Below, piece by piece: positions 1-7,805 of a stretch of DNA of 64,000 nt. The position numbers and the translations under genes are program-made. Below the pieces are notes generated by a model that had not been told where the DNA came from, made no database searches, and saw only the letters and a list, made by a program, of their open reading frames with translations. How positions within the stretch are numbered: the first letter of the stretch is position 1; every line of letters begins with the position of its first letter. Source of the DNA: Terracoccus luteus (lineage in GTDB: Bacteria; Actinomycetota; Actinomycetes; Actinomycetales; Dermatophilaceae); NCBI RefSeq assembly GCF_003635045.1, contig NZ_RBXT01000001.1, forward strand, positions 3,720,001 to 3,784,000, in the 5' to 3' direction.

Positions 1-150
1 AAGGACTCCGGCGGCGCCCTGACCGAGCCCAAGCTGCGGGCTGCGCACGGGCTCGGGATGGAGGTGGTCGTCGTGCGGCGGCCCCCGGTGCCAGACGGGC
101 TCGAGGTCGTCGAGACCGTCGACGAGGCCCACGACTGGGTGAACGCCTGA
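1..150 (+). CDS. cobK: Precorrin-6A reductase, C-terminal end (partial)
   Basis: Only the last 49 codons are in the window; the gene runs off the left edge and stops with TGA at 148-150. The visible residues begin KDSGG and include LTEPKL and VVVVRRPP, the usual end of CobK/CbiJ reductases, where KDSGG and RRP flank the NADPH/substrate pocket. The family reduces the precorrin-6A macrocycle in aerobic B12 synthesis. The downstream neighbours are other cob genes, which supports the call. It converges on cobD, with an inverted repeat between them. Too little is visible to judge the start or whether it is intact. Confidence 0.8.
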   Translation, partial: KDSGGALTEPKLRAAHGLGMEVVVVRRPPVPDGLEVVETVDEAHDWVNA

Positions 151-222
151 GGCGCGAGGACAGACCGGCCTGTTCTTCAGTCCTGCTCGACCTGGGAGCG
201 CGCACCGCGCTCGACGCCCGAT

Positions 223-282
223 GTCATGTCGCGGGTCATGTCGCGGTTTCGGGTGTGTGCACCCCACTCCGCGCGACATGAC
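223..282. terminator. Inverted repeat between convergent cobK and cobD, likely bidirectional terminator
   Basis: GTCATGTCGCG occurs twice (223-233 and 235-245), and its exact reverse complement CGCGACATGAC lies at 272-282. Either left copy can pair with the right arm. It lies in the 167-bp gap between two converging genes, the expected place for a two-way terminator. There is no T-run, as is usual in actinobacteria. Confidence 0.55.
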
Positions 283-317
283 CTGCGACGTGACCTGGGC
301 CGGGCGCGCGTGACCGG

Positions 318-1265
318 TCAGGTCCGGGGGCCGCGGCGCTCGACCAGCGACGCGACGAGTGCCGCGACGGCGAGGGAGGCGAGCCCGACCCGGGTGGCGA
401 GGCGCCGGGACGGGTCGATGTCGCGGGCGGTGGCGGCGGGTCCGCGACCGAGCACGCCGCGGTTCTCGACGCGCCCGTCGTAGACGTTGGTGCCGCCGAT
501 CGACACCCCGAGGATGCCGGCGAAGGCACCCTCGACGACGCCGCCGTTGGGGCTGGGGTGGGCCGGTGCGTCACGCCGCACGACGTCCATCGCCTCGCCG
601 CGGCTGCCGCTGCCGAGCCCGGTCCCGAAAGCGACGGCGGCCACGCCGGCCACCCGGGCCGGCACCCAGTTGACGACGTCGTCGAGCCGGGCCGCGGCCC
701 AGCCGAAGCGCAGGTACCGGGGCGACCGGTGGCCGACCATGGCGTCGAGCGTGTTCACGGCGCGGTACGCCAGCAGCCCCGGCAGGCCGAGCGCCCCGCC
801 CCAGAGCAGGGGGGCGGTGACGGCGTCCGACGTGTTCTCGGCCAACGACTCGATGCACGCGCGGGCCACCCCGTCGGCGTCGAGCCGTGAGGGGTCGCGC
901 CCGACGAGGTTGCGCACCTGCCGCCGGGCCGCGCCGAGGTCGCCGGCGCCGAGCTGGGCCGAGATGGTGCCCGCCTCACGGTCGAGCGACCGCCCGCCGA
1001 GCGCGGCCCACGTCACGGCCGCGGTCGCCGCCGTGTGAAGCACCGGATGCCGTTGGAGCCGACCCTCGGCGACCGTGCCGACCGCGGCCAGCGGCGCCAC
1101 GAGGGCCAGCACGTGCACGACTCCGGCGACGCGTGCGTCGCGGTACACGACCTTCTCGACGGCCGCTGCAGCAGAGCCGAACCCGGCGACCGGGTGCCAC
1201 CGACGCGGGTCGCCGAGCGCACGGTCGAGCAGCCAGCCCGCCAGCAGGCCCAGCGCGCGGCTCAC
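318..1265 (-). CDS. cobD: Adenosylcobinamide-phosphate synthase CobD/CbiB
   Basis: 315 residues, an integral membrane protein that attaches aminopropanol (or its phosphate) to adenosylcobyric acid to give adenosylcobinamide (phosphate). Family marks are the early GWLLDRALGDPRRWHPV, the central ENTSDAVTAPL and AVNTLDAMVGHRS, and PSPNGG near residue 240. Several hydrophobic stretches fit a membrane location. The GTG start at 1265 overlaps the cobA stop by four bases (GTGA), so translation is coupled. It is the last gene of the riboswitch-led minus-strand operon and ends facing cobK. The length is normal for the family. Confidence 0.92.
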   Translation of the reverse strand: MSRALGLLAGWLLDRALGDPRRWHPVAGFGSAAAAVEKVVYRDARVAGVVHVLALVAPLAAVGTVAEGRLQRHPVLHTAATAAVTWAALGGRSLDREAGTISAQLGAGDLGAARRQVRNLVGRDPSRLDADGVARACIESLAENTSDAVTAPLLWGGALGLPGLLAYRAVNTLDAMVGHRSPRYLRFGWAAARLDDVVNWVPARVAGVAAVAFGTGLGSGSRGEAMDVVRRDAPAHPSPNGGVVEGAFAGILGVSIGGTNVYDGRVENRGVLGRGPAATARDIDPSRRLATRVGLASLAVAALVASLVERRGPRT

Positions 1266-2323
1266 GCCAGCACGTCGAGGGCGGCCACGTCGCCGACGAC
1301 GACCACGGCGGGGGCCCCGAGCCCGGCCGCGGCGCTGGCCGCGGCGATCTCGGCGAGCGGGGCCCGCACGGTGCGCATGCTCGGCAGACCGGCATCCGCC
1401 ACGACCGCCGCGGGGGTGTCGGCGGCGCGGCCGTGCGCGACGAGCTCGGCGGCGACCGCGGGCAGCGTGGCCACCCCCATGAGCACGACGACCGTCGTGC
1501 CCGACCGGGCGATACCGCCCCAGTCGAGGGTGCTGCGCGGGTCGCCCGGTGGCACGTGCGCGCTGACCACGGTGAAACCCTGCACGAGGGTGCGGTGCGT
1601 CACGGGGATGCCGGCCAGCGAGGGCGCGGCGACGCTCGACGAGACACCGGGCACGACGCTGACGGGTACCCCGGCGACGGCGCACGCCTCCGCCTCCTCG
1701 CCGCCCCGGCCGAAGACGAAGTTGTCGCCGCCCTTGAGGCGGCACACCGCCCGACCGGCGAGGGCGTGCTCGACGATGACGGCGTTGATGCGCTCCTGCG
1801 AGGTCGACTCACCCCGCGGGATCTTGCCGACGTCGACGACGACCGCGTCGGGCCGGGCCTGCCCCAGCACGGCCAGCGGGGCGAGGCGGTCGTGCACGAC
1901 GACGTCGGCGGTGCGCACCGAGTCGAGGCCGGCCACGGTGATGAGGCCGGGGTGACCGGGCCCGCCCCCGACGAGGGTCACCGTCCCGGGGGTCGGCCGC
2001 CCGGCCTCCCCGCCGGGGGAACGGCCGGGCGCGGTGTCACGCACTCGACCGTCGGGCGCGTCGTCCGTCGCGCCGGAGCGGGCCCGGATGACGACGTCGT
2101 GGTGTTCCGGCTCGCCGGGCTGGCCGGGCTGGTCGACCTCGACGAGGGTGACGAGACCGCGCTCGACGAGGTCGGTCACCGACGTCGGCAGCGGTACACC
2201 GGGGGCGGGGCGCAGGGCCACCAGTGCGCCGTCGCGGCGCAGCGCGTCGATGGTCGCCGCGGTCCGGTCGTCCACCCCGTCGAGCAGGACGCGGCGGCCC
2301 CGGAAGCTGAGGTCAAGCGGCAC
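1262..2323 (-). CDS. cobA: Uroporphyrinogen-III C-methyltransferase (SUMT) with degenerate CysG-like N-domain
   Basis: 353 residues. The C-terminal ~240 residues are a full tetrapyrrole methylase: TLVGGGPGHPGLITV, VVVHDRL, RLKGGDNFVFGRGGEE and VVPGVSSSVAAPSLAGIPVTHR all match SUMT, which makes precorrin-2 from uroporphyrinogen III using two SAM. The first ~100 residues resemble the CysG/Met8 dehydrogenase fold, but the glycine-rich nucleotide loop has become LLDGVDDRTAA, so that activity is probably lost. The GTG start at 2323 lies 11 bases inside the cobC 3' end. It is the pathway entry enzyme, placed mid-operon. Confidence 0.92.
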   Translation of the reverse strand: MPLDLSFRGRRVLLDGVDDRTAATIDALRRDGALVALRPAPGVPLPTSVTDLVERGLVTLVEVDQPGQPGEPEHHDVVIRARSGATDDAPDGRVRDTAPGRSPGGEAGRPTPGTVTLVGGGPGHPGLITVAGLDSVRTADVVVHDRLAPLAVLGQARPDAVVVDVGKIPRGESTSQERINAVIVEHALAGRAVCRLKGGDNFVFGRGGEEAEACAVAGVPVSVVPGVSSSVAAPSLAGIPVTHRTLVQGFTVVSAHVPPGDPRSTLDWGGIARSGTTVVVLMGVATLPAVAAELVAHGRAADTPAAVVADAGLPSMRTVRAPLAEIAAASAAAGLGAPAVVVVGDVAALDVLA

Positions 2324-3404
2324 GGTGGCTCCCCAGGGTGGAGTGGAGCGCGGAGACGAAGCGCCGCGACGTGTTCTCGTCTCGCACGGCGACCCGGAGG
2401 TGGGCGGGCAGCAGGCCGGGGAAGGTCTCGCCCCGGCGGACGGCGAAACCCAGATTGGCCAACGCCTTTCGCCGGCTGTGCGCACCGGCCGCGGAGGTGT
2501 CGAGCAGCACGAAGGGAGCCACCGACGGCGCGGCGGGCCGGATGCCGAGCCGCGCGAGCTCGGTGACGAGCACCGCCCGTCGGGCGTCGAGCTGTCGGGC
2601 CCCGCGGTCGGCCTCGGCCACGGCCTCGTCACTCAGGCAGGCCACGGTGGCGGCGAGGGCCGGCCCCGAGACCGCCCACGGCGGCTGTACCGCGCGCAGC
2701 GAGGCGACGAGCTCGGGGTCGCCGACGACGTAACCGGCCCGGAGCCCGGCCAACCCCCACGTCTTGGTGAGCGACCGCACGACGAGCAGCCCCTGCAGCG
2801 ACGCGCCGGGGGTGAGCAGGGTCTCCGGCTCACCGGGGACGGCGTCCATGAAGGCCTCGTCGACGACGAGGGTGCGGCCCGGCCGGGTGAGTGACCGGAG
2901 TGCCCCTGCCTCGTGCAGCACCCCGGTGGGGTTGGTCGGGTTGCCCACGACGACGAGGTCCGAGTCCCTGTGGTTGCGCTCGAACGTCCCTGTCGTGAAA
3001 GCGAACCCATCGTCCTGCACCAGCACGTGACGCAGGGGCCGGTGACCGGCCGCCCGGAGGGCCGCCTCCGGCTCGGTGAACTGGGGGTGCACGACCACCG
3101 GCCGGCGCACCCCGAGCCCGCGGGCGACGAGGGTGAAGGCCTCGGCACCTCCGGCCGTGGGCAGCACGCACGCGGGGTCGACGCCGTGACGGGCGGCGAT
3201 GGCGGCCACCGCCGCGGTGTCGTCGGGGTAGGCGCCGAGACCTGACAGCGAGTCGACGAGCACGTCGCGCAGCCACGCCGGCGGGGTCGTCAGGCGCACG
3301 TTGACGGCGAGGTCGACCAGCCCGTCGCCGAGGTCGCGGTCGCCGTGGTGGTGCAGGTCGTGCTCGTCGCCCGCGTCGTACGCGTCGTGCGGGTGTCGCA
3401 TCAC
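2313..3404 (-). CDS. cobC: Threonine-phosphate decarboxylase-like PLP aminotransferase CobC
   Basis: 363 residues, class I/II aminotransferase fold related to histidinol-phosphate aminotransferase. Visible marks are GGAEAF for cofactor phosphate binding, GNPTNPTG, VVDEAF, and SLTKTWGLAGLRAGY with the PLP lysine. In B12 operons this family makes (R)-1-amino-2-propanol phosphate from threonine phosphate, the side arm used by CobD. Its place between cobB and cobA supports that job over histidine synthesis. It can start at GTG 3404 (GTGA overlap with the cobB stop) or ATG 3401 (TGATG). The N-terminus is rich in Asp and His. Confidence 0.85.
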   Translation of the reverse strand: MMRHPHDAYDAGDEHDLHHHGDRDLGDGLVDLAVNVRLTTPPAWLRDVLVDSLSGLGAYPDDTAAVAAIAARHGVDPACVLPTAGGAEAFTLVARGLGVRRPVVVHPQFTEPEAALRAAGHRPLRHVLVQDDGFAFTTGTFERNHRDSDLVVVGNPTNPTGVLHEAGALRSLTRPGRTLVVDEAFMDAVPGEPETLLTPGASLQGLLVVRSLTKTWGLAGLRAGYVVGDPELVASLRAVQPPWAVSGPALAATVACLSDEAVAEADRGARQLDARRAVLVTELARLGIRPAAPSVAPFVLLDTSAAGAHSRRKALANLGFAVRRGETFPGLLPAHLRVAVRDENTSRRFVSALHSTLGSHRAA

Positions 3405-4837
3405 GAGGTCACCGCCGCAGCGACCGGTCGCCGTGCGTGCTCGTGCACCGCGGTCGCGAACCGCGCTGCAAGAGCGGGGTGCCCGGCCCAGTGCGTGTGC
3501 AGGTAGGAGGCGTGCACGGTGGCCCGCCCGGTCCCCGCCGGGTCGAGCGCGAGACCGTCGGGGATGCCGTCAAGCCGCCACCCGGGGGAGGGCTCACCGG
3601 CGGCCCGGGAGAGGGCCGTCACCGTGGTGCGGTGGAACTCGTGACCGGTGACGCGCTGCCCGTCGACGGCGACCACCGAGTCGGTCACCGAGACCGCCGT
3701 GCGGTAGCCGAGGGTGAGCCGCGGCCCCATCGCCGCCGACAGGGGCAGGGCACCGACCATCGGCACGCCGTCGACGGTGCGACAGAGGTAGAGCATGCCG
3801 GCGCACTCGGCCACGGTCGGCATCCCGCCGGCCACCGCGCGCGAGATCGACTGCCGCATCGACCCGTTCGACGACAGTGACTCGGCGTGCACCTCGGGGA
3901 AGCCGCCGCCGAGGTAGAGGCCGGCGGTCCCCGGCGGCAGGGCCTCGTCGTCAAGTGGGTCGAACACGACCGGGTCGAGGCCGGCGGCTCGCATCAGCTC
4001 GTCGGTCTCGGTGTAGCGGAACGTGAACGACCGGCCGCCGGCGACGGCCACGACGGGCCGCGGGCGGGTGGGGCCCGCCGCGTACCCGGCTGAGCTGATT
4101 GCGGCGGCCGGGCTCCACGGCATCCCGCCGAGTGGTGGGGCGGCGTGGGCGACGGCGAGCAGCGCGGCGAGGTCGACGTGCTCGGCGACGCGCTCGGCGA
4201 GGTGGTCGACGGTGGCGGCGGCCTCGGCACGCTCCTGGGCGGGGACGAGACCGAGGTGGCGCGAGGGTGCCTCGATGCCGGCGTCACGCGGGAGCACGCC
4301 GAGCACGGGCACGCCGGTCGCCTCGAGCGCCGACCGCACCTCACGGGTGTGCCGGGCGCTGGCCGCCTTGTTGAGCACCACCCCGGCGACGTGGAGGCCG
4401 GGCTCGAACGTGGCCAGCCCGTGCACGATGGCGGCGGCGGTGCGGGAGAGGTGGCTGACGTCGACGACGACGACGACGGGGCTGCGGGTCAGGGAGGCGA
4501 CGTGCGCGGTCGAGGCGAAGCCGTCGTGGTCGATGCGCCCGTCGAAGAGGCCCATGACCCCCTCGATGACGGCGACGTCGGTCGGCCCGTGCGCGGCGGC
4601 GCCGTGCAGCAGCAACGGTGTGACGAGCGACTCGGAGGTGAGGAAGGGGTCGAGGTTGCGGCCGGGCCGGCCGGTCGCGAGCGAGTGGTACCCCGGGTCG
4701 ATGAAGTCGGGGCCGACCTTGAACCCGCCGACGGCCAGGCCCTCGCGGCGCAGTGCGGCCATGATCCCGGTGGCGACCGTCGTCTTGCCGTGACCCGACG
4801 CCGGGGCGGTGACGACGAGGCGGGGCAGGTGGGTCAC
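3401..4837 (-). CDS. cobB: Hydrogenobyrinic acid a,c-diamide synthase (glutamine-hydrolysing)
   Basis: 478 residues. It amidates the a and c side chains of hydrogenobyrinic acid using glutamine and ATP. The N-terminal dethiobiotin-synthetase-like domain has the P-loop APASGHGKTT and KVGPDFIDPGYH. The C-terminal class-I amidotransferase domain shows YLGGGFPE, the cysteine nucleophile in VAECAGMLYL, and the histidine in HASYLHTHW. The start GTG 4837 overlaps the cobO stop (GTGA); a second GTG lies one codon earlier. The length is typical of actinobacterial CobB. The product goes to the CobN/ChlID cobalt chelatase encoded nearby. Confidence 0.94.
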   Translation of the reverse strand: MTHLPRLVVTAPASGHGKTTVATGIMAALRREGLAVGGFKVGPDFIDPGYHSLATGRPGRNLDPFLTSESLVTPLLLHGAAAHGPTDVAVIEGVMGLFDGRIDHDGFASTAHVASLTRSPVVVVVDVSHLSRTAAAIVHGLATFEPGLHVAGVVLNKAASARHTREVRSALEATGVPVLGVLPRDAGIEAPSRHLGLVPAQERAEAAATVDHLAERVAEHVDLAALLAVAHAAPPLGGMPWSPAAAISSAGYAAGPTRPRPVVAVAGGRSFTFRYTETDELMRAAGLDPVVFDPLDDEALPPGTAGLYLGGGFPEVHAESLSSNGSMRQSISRAVAGGMPTVAECAGMLYLCRTVDGVPMVGALPLSAAMGPRLTLGYRTAVSVTDSVVAVDGQRVTGHEFHRTTVTALSRAAGEPSPGWRLDGIPDGLALDPAGTGRATVHASYLHTHWAGHPALAARFATAVHEHARRPVAAAVTS

Positions 4838-5445
4838 CACTCGATCCCCCTCTGCCCCTTCTGGCCGGCGTCGAACGGGTGCTTGACCTTGGTCATCTCG
4901 GTCACGAGGTCGGCGAGCTCGAGAACGGCTGCAGGACAACGACGCCCGGTGATGACGACGTGCTGCTGACCCGTCCGTGACCGCAGGGTCTCGACGACGT
5001 CGTCGACGTCGACCCAGCCCCATGCCATCGGGTAGGTGAACTCGTCGAGCACGTAGAGGCCGTGCGTCTCGGCGGCGATCCTGCGCTTGATCTCGGCCCA
5101 GCCCTCGCGCGCCTCGTCGGCGTGGTCGGCCTCGCTGCCCTCCTTGCGCGACCACGACCAGCCGGCGCCCATCTTGTGCCACTCCATCGGCCCACCGGTA
5201 CCCCGCTCGCGGTGCAGCTCGCCGAGGGTCTCGACGGCGGTCTGCTCGCCGATGCGCCACTTCGCGCTCTTGACGAACTGGAACACGCCGACCGACCAGC
5301 CCTGGTTCCACCCGCGCAGGGCGAGCCCGAAGGCGGCCGTCGACTTCCCCTTGCCGTCGCCCGTGTGCACGATGACGAGCGGCCGGTTGCGCCGCTGCCG
5401 TGTCGTCAGACCGTCCTCGGGGGTCGTCTGTACCTGCCCCTGCAT
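4834..5445 (-). CDS. cobO: Cob(I)yrinic acid a,c-diamide adenosyltransferase
   Basis: 203 residues, CobO/BtuR/CobA-Salmonella family. It transfers the adenosyl group of ATP to the reduced cobalt. The P-loop VHTGDGKGKSTAAFG at about residues 27-41 is diagnostic, followed by VGVFQFVKSAKWRIGE, LYVLDEFTYPM and ITGRRCP. The ATG start at 5445 shares one base with the chlID stop (TGATG), which argues for coupled translation. It acts right after cobalt insertion, in keeping with its place directly behind the chelatase subunit gene. Intact and of normal length. Confidence 0.94.
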   Translation of the reverse strand: MQGQVQTTPEDGLTTRQRRNRPLVIVHTGDGKGKSTAAFGLALRGWNQGWSVGVFQFVKSAKWRIGEQTAVETLGELHRERGTGGPMEWHKMGAGWSWSRKEGSEADHADEAREGWAEIKRRIAAETHGLYVLDEFTYPMAWGWVDVDDVVETLRSRTGQQHVVITGRRCPAAVLELADLVTEMTKVKHPFDAGQKGQRGIEW

Positions 5446-7595
5446 CAGGCGGCCCGTCCGCGCGACGCCTCGACGATCGTCGACGCGGCGAGCTCGCCCA
5501 CGGGCAGGTGCTCGGCGCCGAGCTGGGCGGCGAGCCGGCCGGCGAGACCGAGACGGAAGCGGCCCGACTCGCAGTCGACGACGACGCTGTCGACACCCTC
5601 GTCGGCGAGGGCTCGGGCCACGAGGGCGCTTCGTTCGAGCGGTGACGCGCCGGCGGTGGCCCGGCCGTCGGTGACGACGACGAGCAGCGGTCGGCGCCTG
5701 GGGTCGCGGATCCGCTCCAGCCGCAACGTCTCCCGCGCGACGAGGAGCCCTTCGGCGAGCGGGGTGCGACCTCCGTGGGGGAGGTCCTGCAGGCGGCGGG
5801 CGGCGACGTCGACCGAGCCGGTCGGTGGCAGCACGAGCTGCGCGCCCTCGCCGCGGAACGTCACGAGACCCACCTTGTCGCGGCGCTGGTAGGCGTCGAG
5901 CAGCAGGGACAGGACCGCCGTCTTGACCGCCTCCATCCGCCGCCGGGCCGCCATCGACCCCGAGGCGTCGACGCACAGCAGCACGAGGTTCGACTCGCGG
6001 CCCTCGGTGAGCGTGCGTCGGACGTCAGAGCGCTCGAGCAGCACCCGCTCGGGGCCGCGCCGCCCACGCGTGCGCTGGTGCGGTGCGGCCGCCCGCACCG
6101 TCGCGGCGAGGTGCACCCGACCGGATGCCGCGGTGCTGGCACCGATCGCGGCCCCGGTCGAGGTGACGGCCCGGCTGCGACGGCCGGCGGCGCCCTGACC
6201 CACGCCCTTCGCGACGAGCAGCCGCGCGCGGGTCGGTGTCCCCGCACCGGCGGTGCCCACGGTGGCGGATGCCGTGCCGGTCCCGTCACCGGTGTCGCCG
6301 GTGTCGCCGGTGCGGTCGGCCCTCCCCACGTCGGTGGCCTGGTCCTGCCCGGGTGACTCGTCGGTGGCGCGGGCCGGCTCGGGCTGCCGCGGAGGCGTCG
6401 CCCCGGACGAGTCGTCGGCGGAGCGGGTGTCAGAGCCCCGGTCGGTGGGCTCTGCCCCGTCGCCCGGCCCGCCGTCGCCGTCCTGCGCGTCGGGGCGCTC
6501 GGTGCCGTCGGGGTCGGTGTCGTCGGGTCCGTCGGGCTCGGGCTCGTCGTCGCCGAGGACGCGGTCGAGCAGCTCCTCGTCGAGGCCCGGCGCGTCGAAC
6601 GGGTTGCGACGGCGCCGGTGGGGCAGGGCCAGCCGGGCGGCGGCCCGGACGTCGTCCTTGGTGACGCGGTCGCGCCCGGCCCAGGCGGCGTGCGCCATGG
6701 CCGCACGCGCGGTGACGATGTCGGCCCGCAGCCCGTCGACCTCGAAGGCGGCGCACACCTCCGCGACGGTCGTCAGCATCGCGTCGGAGAGCTCGACCTC
6801 GCCGAGGCGTGACCGCGCGTCGGCGATGCGGTCGCGCACGGCATCCTGCTCGTCGGAGAAGCGGGCGGTGAAGGAGGCGGGGGAGGCGTCGAAGGCGAGG
6901 CGACGGCGCACGACCTCGGCCCGGAGGGCGGGCTCACGCGGTGCGGCCACCTCGACGGTGAGGCCGAAGCGGTCGAGCAGCTGCGGTCGCAGCTCGCCCT
7001 CCTCCGGGTTCATCGTGCCGACGAGGACGAGGCTCGCGGCGTGCGAGACCGAGACGCCGTCGCGCTCGACGGTGTTGCGGCCCATGGCCGCCGCGTCGAG
7101 CAGGAGGTCGACGAGGTGGTCGTGCAGCAGGTTGACCTCGTCGACGTAGAGGATGCCGCGGTTCGCGGCGGCGAGCAGGCCGGGCTCGTAGGCCGTGACG
7201 CCGCGCCCGAGGGCCGCCTCGAGGTCGAGGGAGCCGGTCACCCGGTCGTCGGTGGCACCCACCGGCAGCTCCACGAGGCGGGCGGGCCGGGTCGCCCACG
7301 CGGCGTCGGGCCGGTGCGGCCCGTCGGGGCACGTGGGGTCGGCGGCCTCGGGGTCGCAGCCGAAACGGCATCCGGTGACGACGTGCTGGTCGGGCATGAC
7401 GTCGGCGAGGCCACGGACGGCGGTCGACTTGGCCGTCCCCTTCTCACCGCGCACGAGCACGCCGCCGATGGCCGGTGAGACGGCGCTGAGCGTCAGCGCC
7501 AGGGAGAGGTCGTCGCTGCCGACGACGGCGCTGAACGGGAAGACCGCCGGACGCGCCGTGGTCGCGCGCGCAGGGTCGGGTGAGGGGTGGGTCAT
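5445..7595 (-). CDS. Fused ChlI/ChlD-type magnesium/cobalt chelatase subunit
   Basis: 716 residues. The N-terminal AAA+ part (about 1-330) has Walker A GEKGTAKST at 50-58, Walker B ILYVDEVNL and LVGTMNPEEGELRPQLLDRFGL. A long acidic Asp/Pro/Gly-rich linker (about 345-470) follows, then a von Willebrand A domain with the MIDAS motif DASGSM at 543-548 and TPLAEGL. This is the I+D fusion used as the small partner of CobN-type cobaltochelatase in actinobacteria. No separate cobS/cobT is in the window. A strong AGGAGG lies 5 bases before ATG 7595. It is the first gene of the minus-strand cob operon, behind a riboswitch. Confidence 0.9.
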   Translation of the reverse strand: MTHPSPDPARATTARPAVFPFSAVVGSDDLSLALTLSAVSPAIGGVLVRGEKGTAKSTAVRGLADVMPDQHVVTGCRFGCDPEAADPTCPDGPHRPDAAWATRPARLVELPVGATDDRVTGSLDLEAALGRGVTAYEPGLLAAANRGILYVDEVNLLHDHLVDLLLDAAAMGRNTVERDGVSVSHAASLVLVGTMNPEEGELRPQLLDRFGLTVEVAAPREPALRAEVVRRRLAFDASPASFTARFSDEQDAVRDRIADARSRLGEVELSDAMLTTVAEVCAAFEVDGLRADIVTARAAMAHAAWAGRDRVTKDDVRAAARLALPHRRRRNPFDAPGLDEELLDRVLGDDEPEPDGPDDTDPDGTERPDAQDGDGGPGDGAEPTDRGSDTRSADDSSGATPPRQPEPARATDESPGQDQATDVGRADRTGDTGDTGDGTGTASATVGTAGAGTPTRARLLVAKGVGQGAAGRRSRAVTSTGAAIGASTAASGRVHLAATVRAAAPHQRTRGRRGPERVLLERSDVRRTLTEGRESNLVLLCVDASGSMAARRRMEAVKTAVLSLLLDAYQRRDKVGLVTFRGEGAQLVLPPTGSVDVAARRLQDLPHGGRTPLAEGLLVARETLRLERIRDPRRRPLLVVVTDGRATAGASPLERSALVARALADEGVDSVVVDCESGRFRLGLAGRLAAQLGAEHLPVGELAASTIVEASRGRAA

Positions 7596-7654
7596 CGGAG
7601 CCTCCTGCGGGTGCCTCGCCCGCGTGGGTTCTGACCGGGCCCGATGGGGCTCGG

Positions 7655-7775
7655 CCGGCGGCGGGAGATGTCCTGGCTTCCACCCGGGGGTGGTTCACAG
7701 TGGCGGGACCGCTCCGGACTCTCACCGGATTCCTCTCCTGTCGCCGCTCGCAGTCTGCCAGACGGGCGACGAAGC
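7655..7775 (-). promoter_or_regulatory. Cobalamin riboswitch upstream of the chlID-cobO-cobB-cobC-cobA-cobD operon
   Basis: Read on the minus strand, the leader carries GGAATCCGGTGAGAGTCCGG, then the B12 box GCGGTCCCGCCACTGTGA, and the closing AAGCCAGGACA. A possible P1 helix pairs GGCG..GGAGA with TCTCC..CGCC. These are the conserved core elements of cobalamin riboswitches. It lies 60 bases before the chlID ribosome-binding site, so it should lower expression of the whole operon when B12 is plentiful. Its outer limits are approximate. Confidence 0.93.
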
Positions 7776-7792
7776 CGCCCCCCGGTGGGCAC

Positions 7793-7798
7793 TAGGGT
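7793..7798 (+). promoter_or_regulatory. Leaderless -10 box of cobL
   Basis: TAGGGT ends 7 bases before GTG 7806, so transcription should begin at or next to the start codon. The cobL-cobM mRNA would therefore have no 5' leader and escape the neighbouring riboswitch, which is on the other strand. Confidence 0.6.
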
Positions 7799-7805
7799 CG
7801 GCCGC

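Noticed and set aside
887-2566. 560-codon plus-strand open frame over cobD and cobA
   Set aside because: Arg/Pro/Gly-rich shadow with no family features; cobD and cobA on the minus strand are certain.
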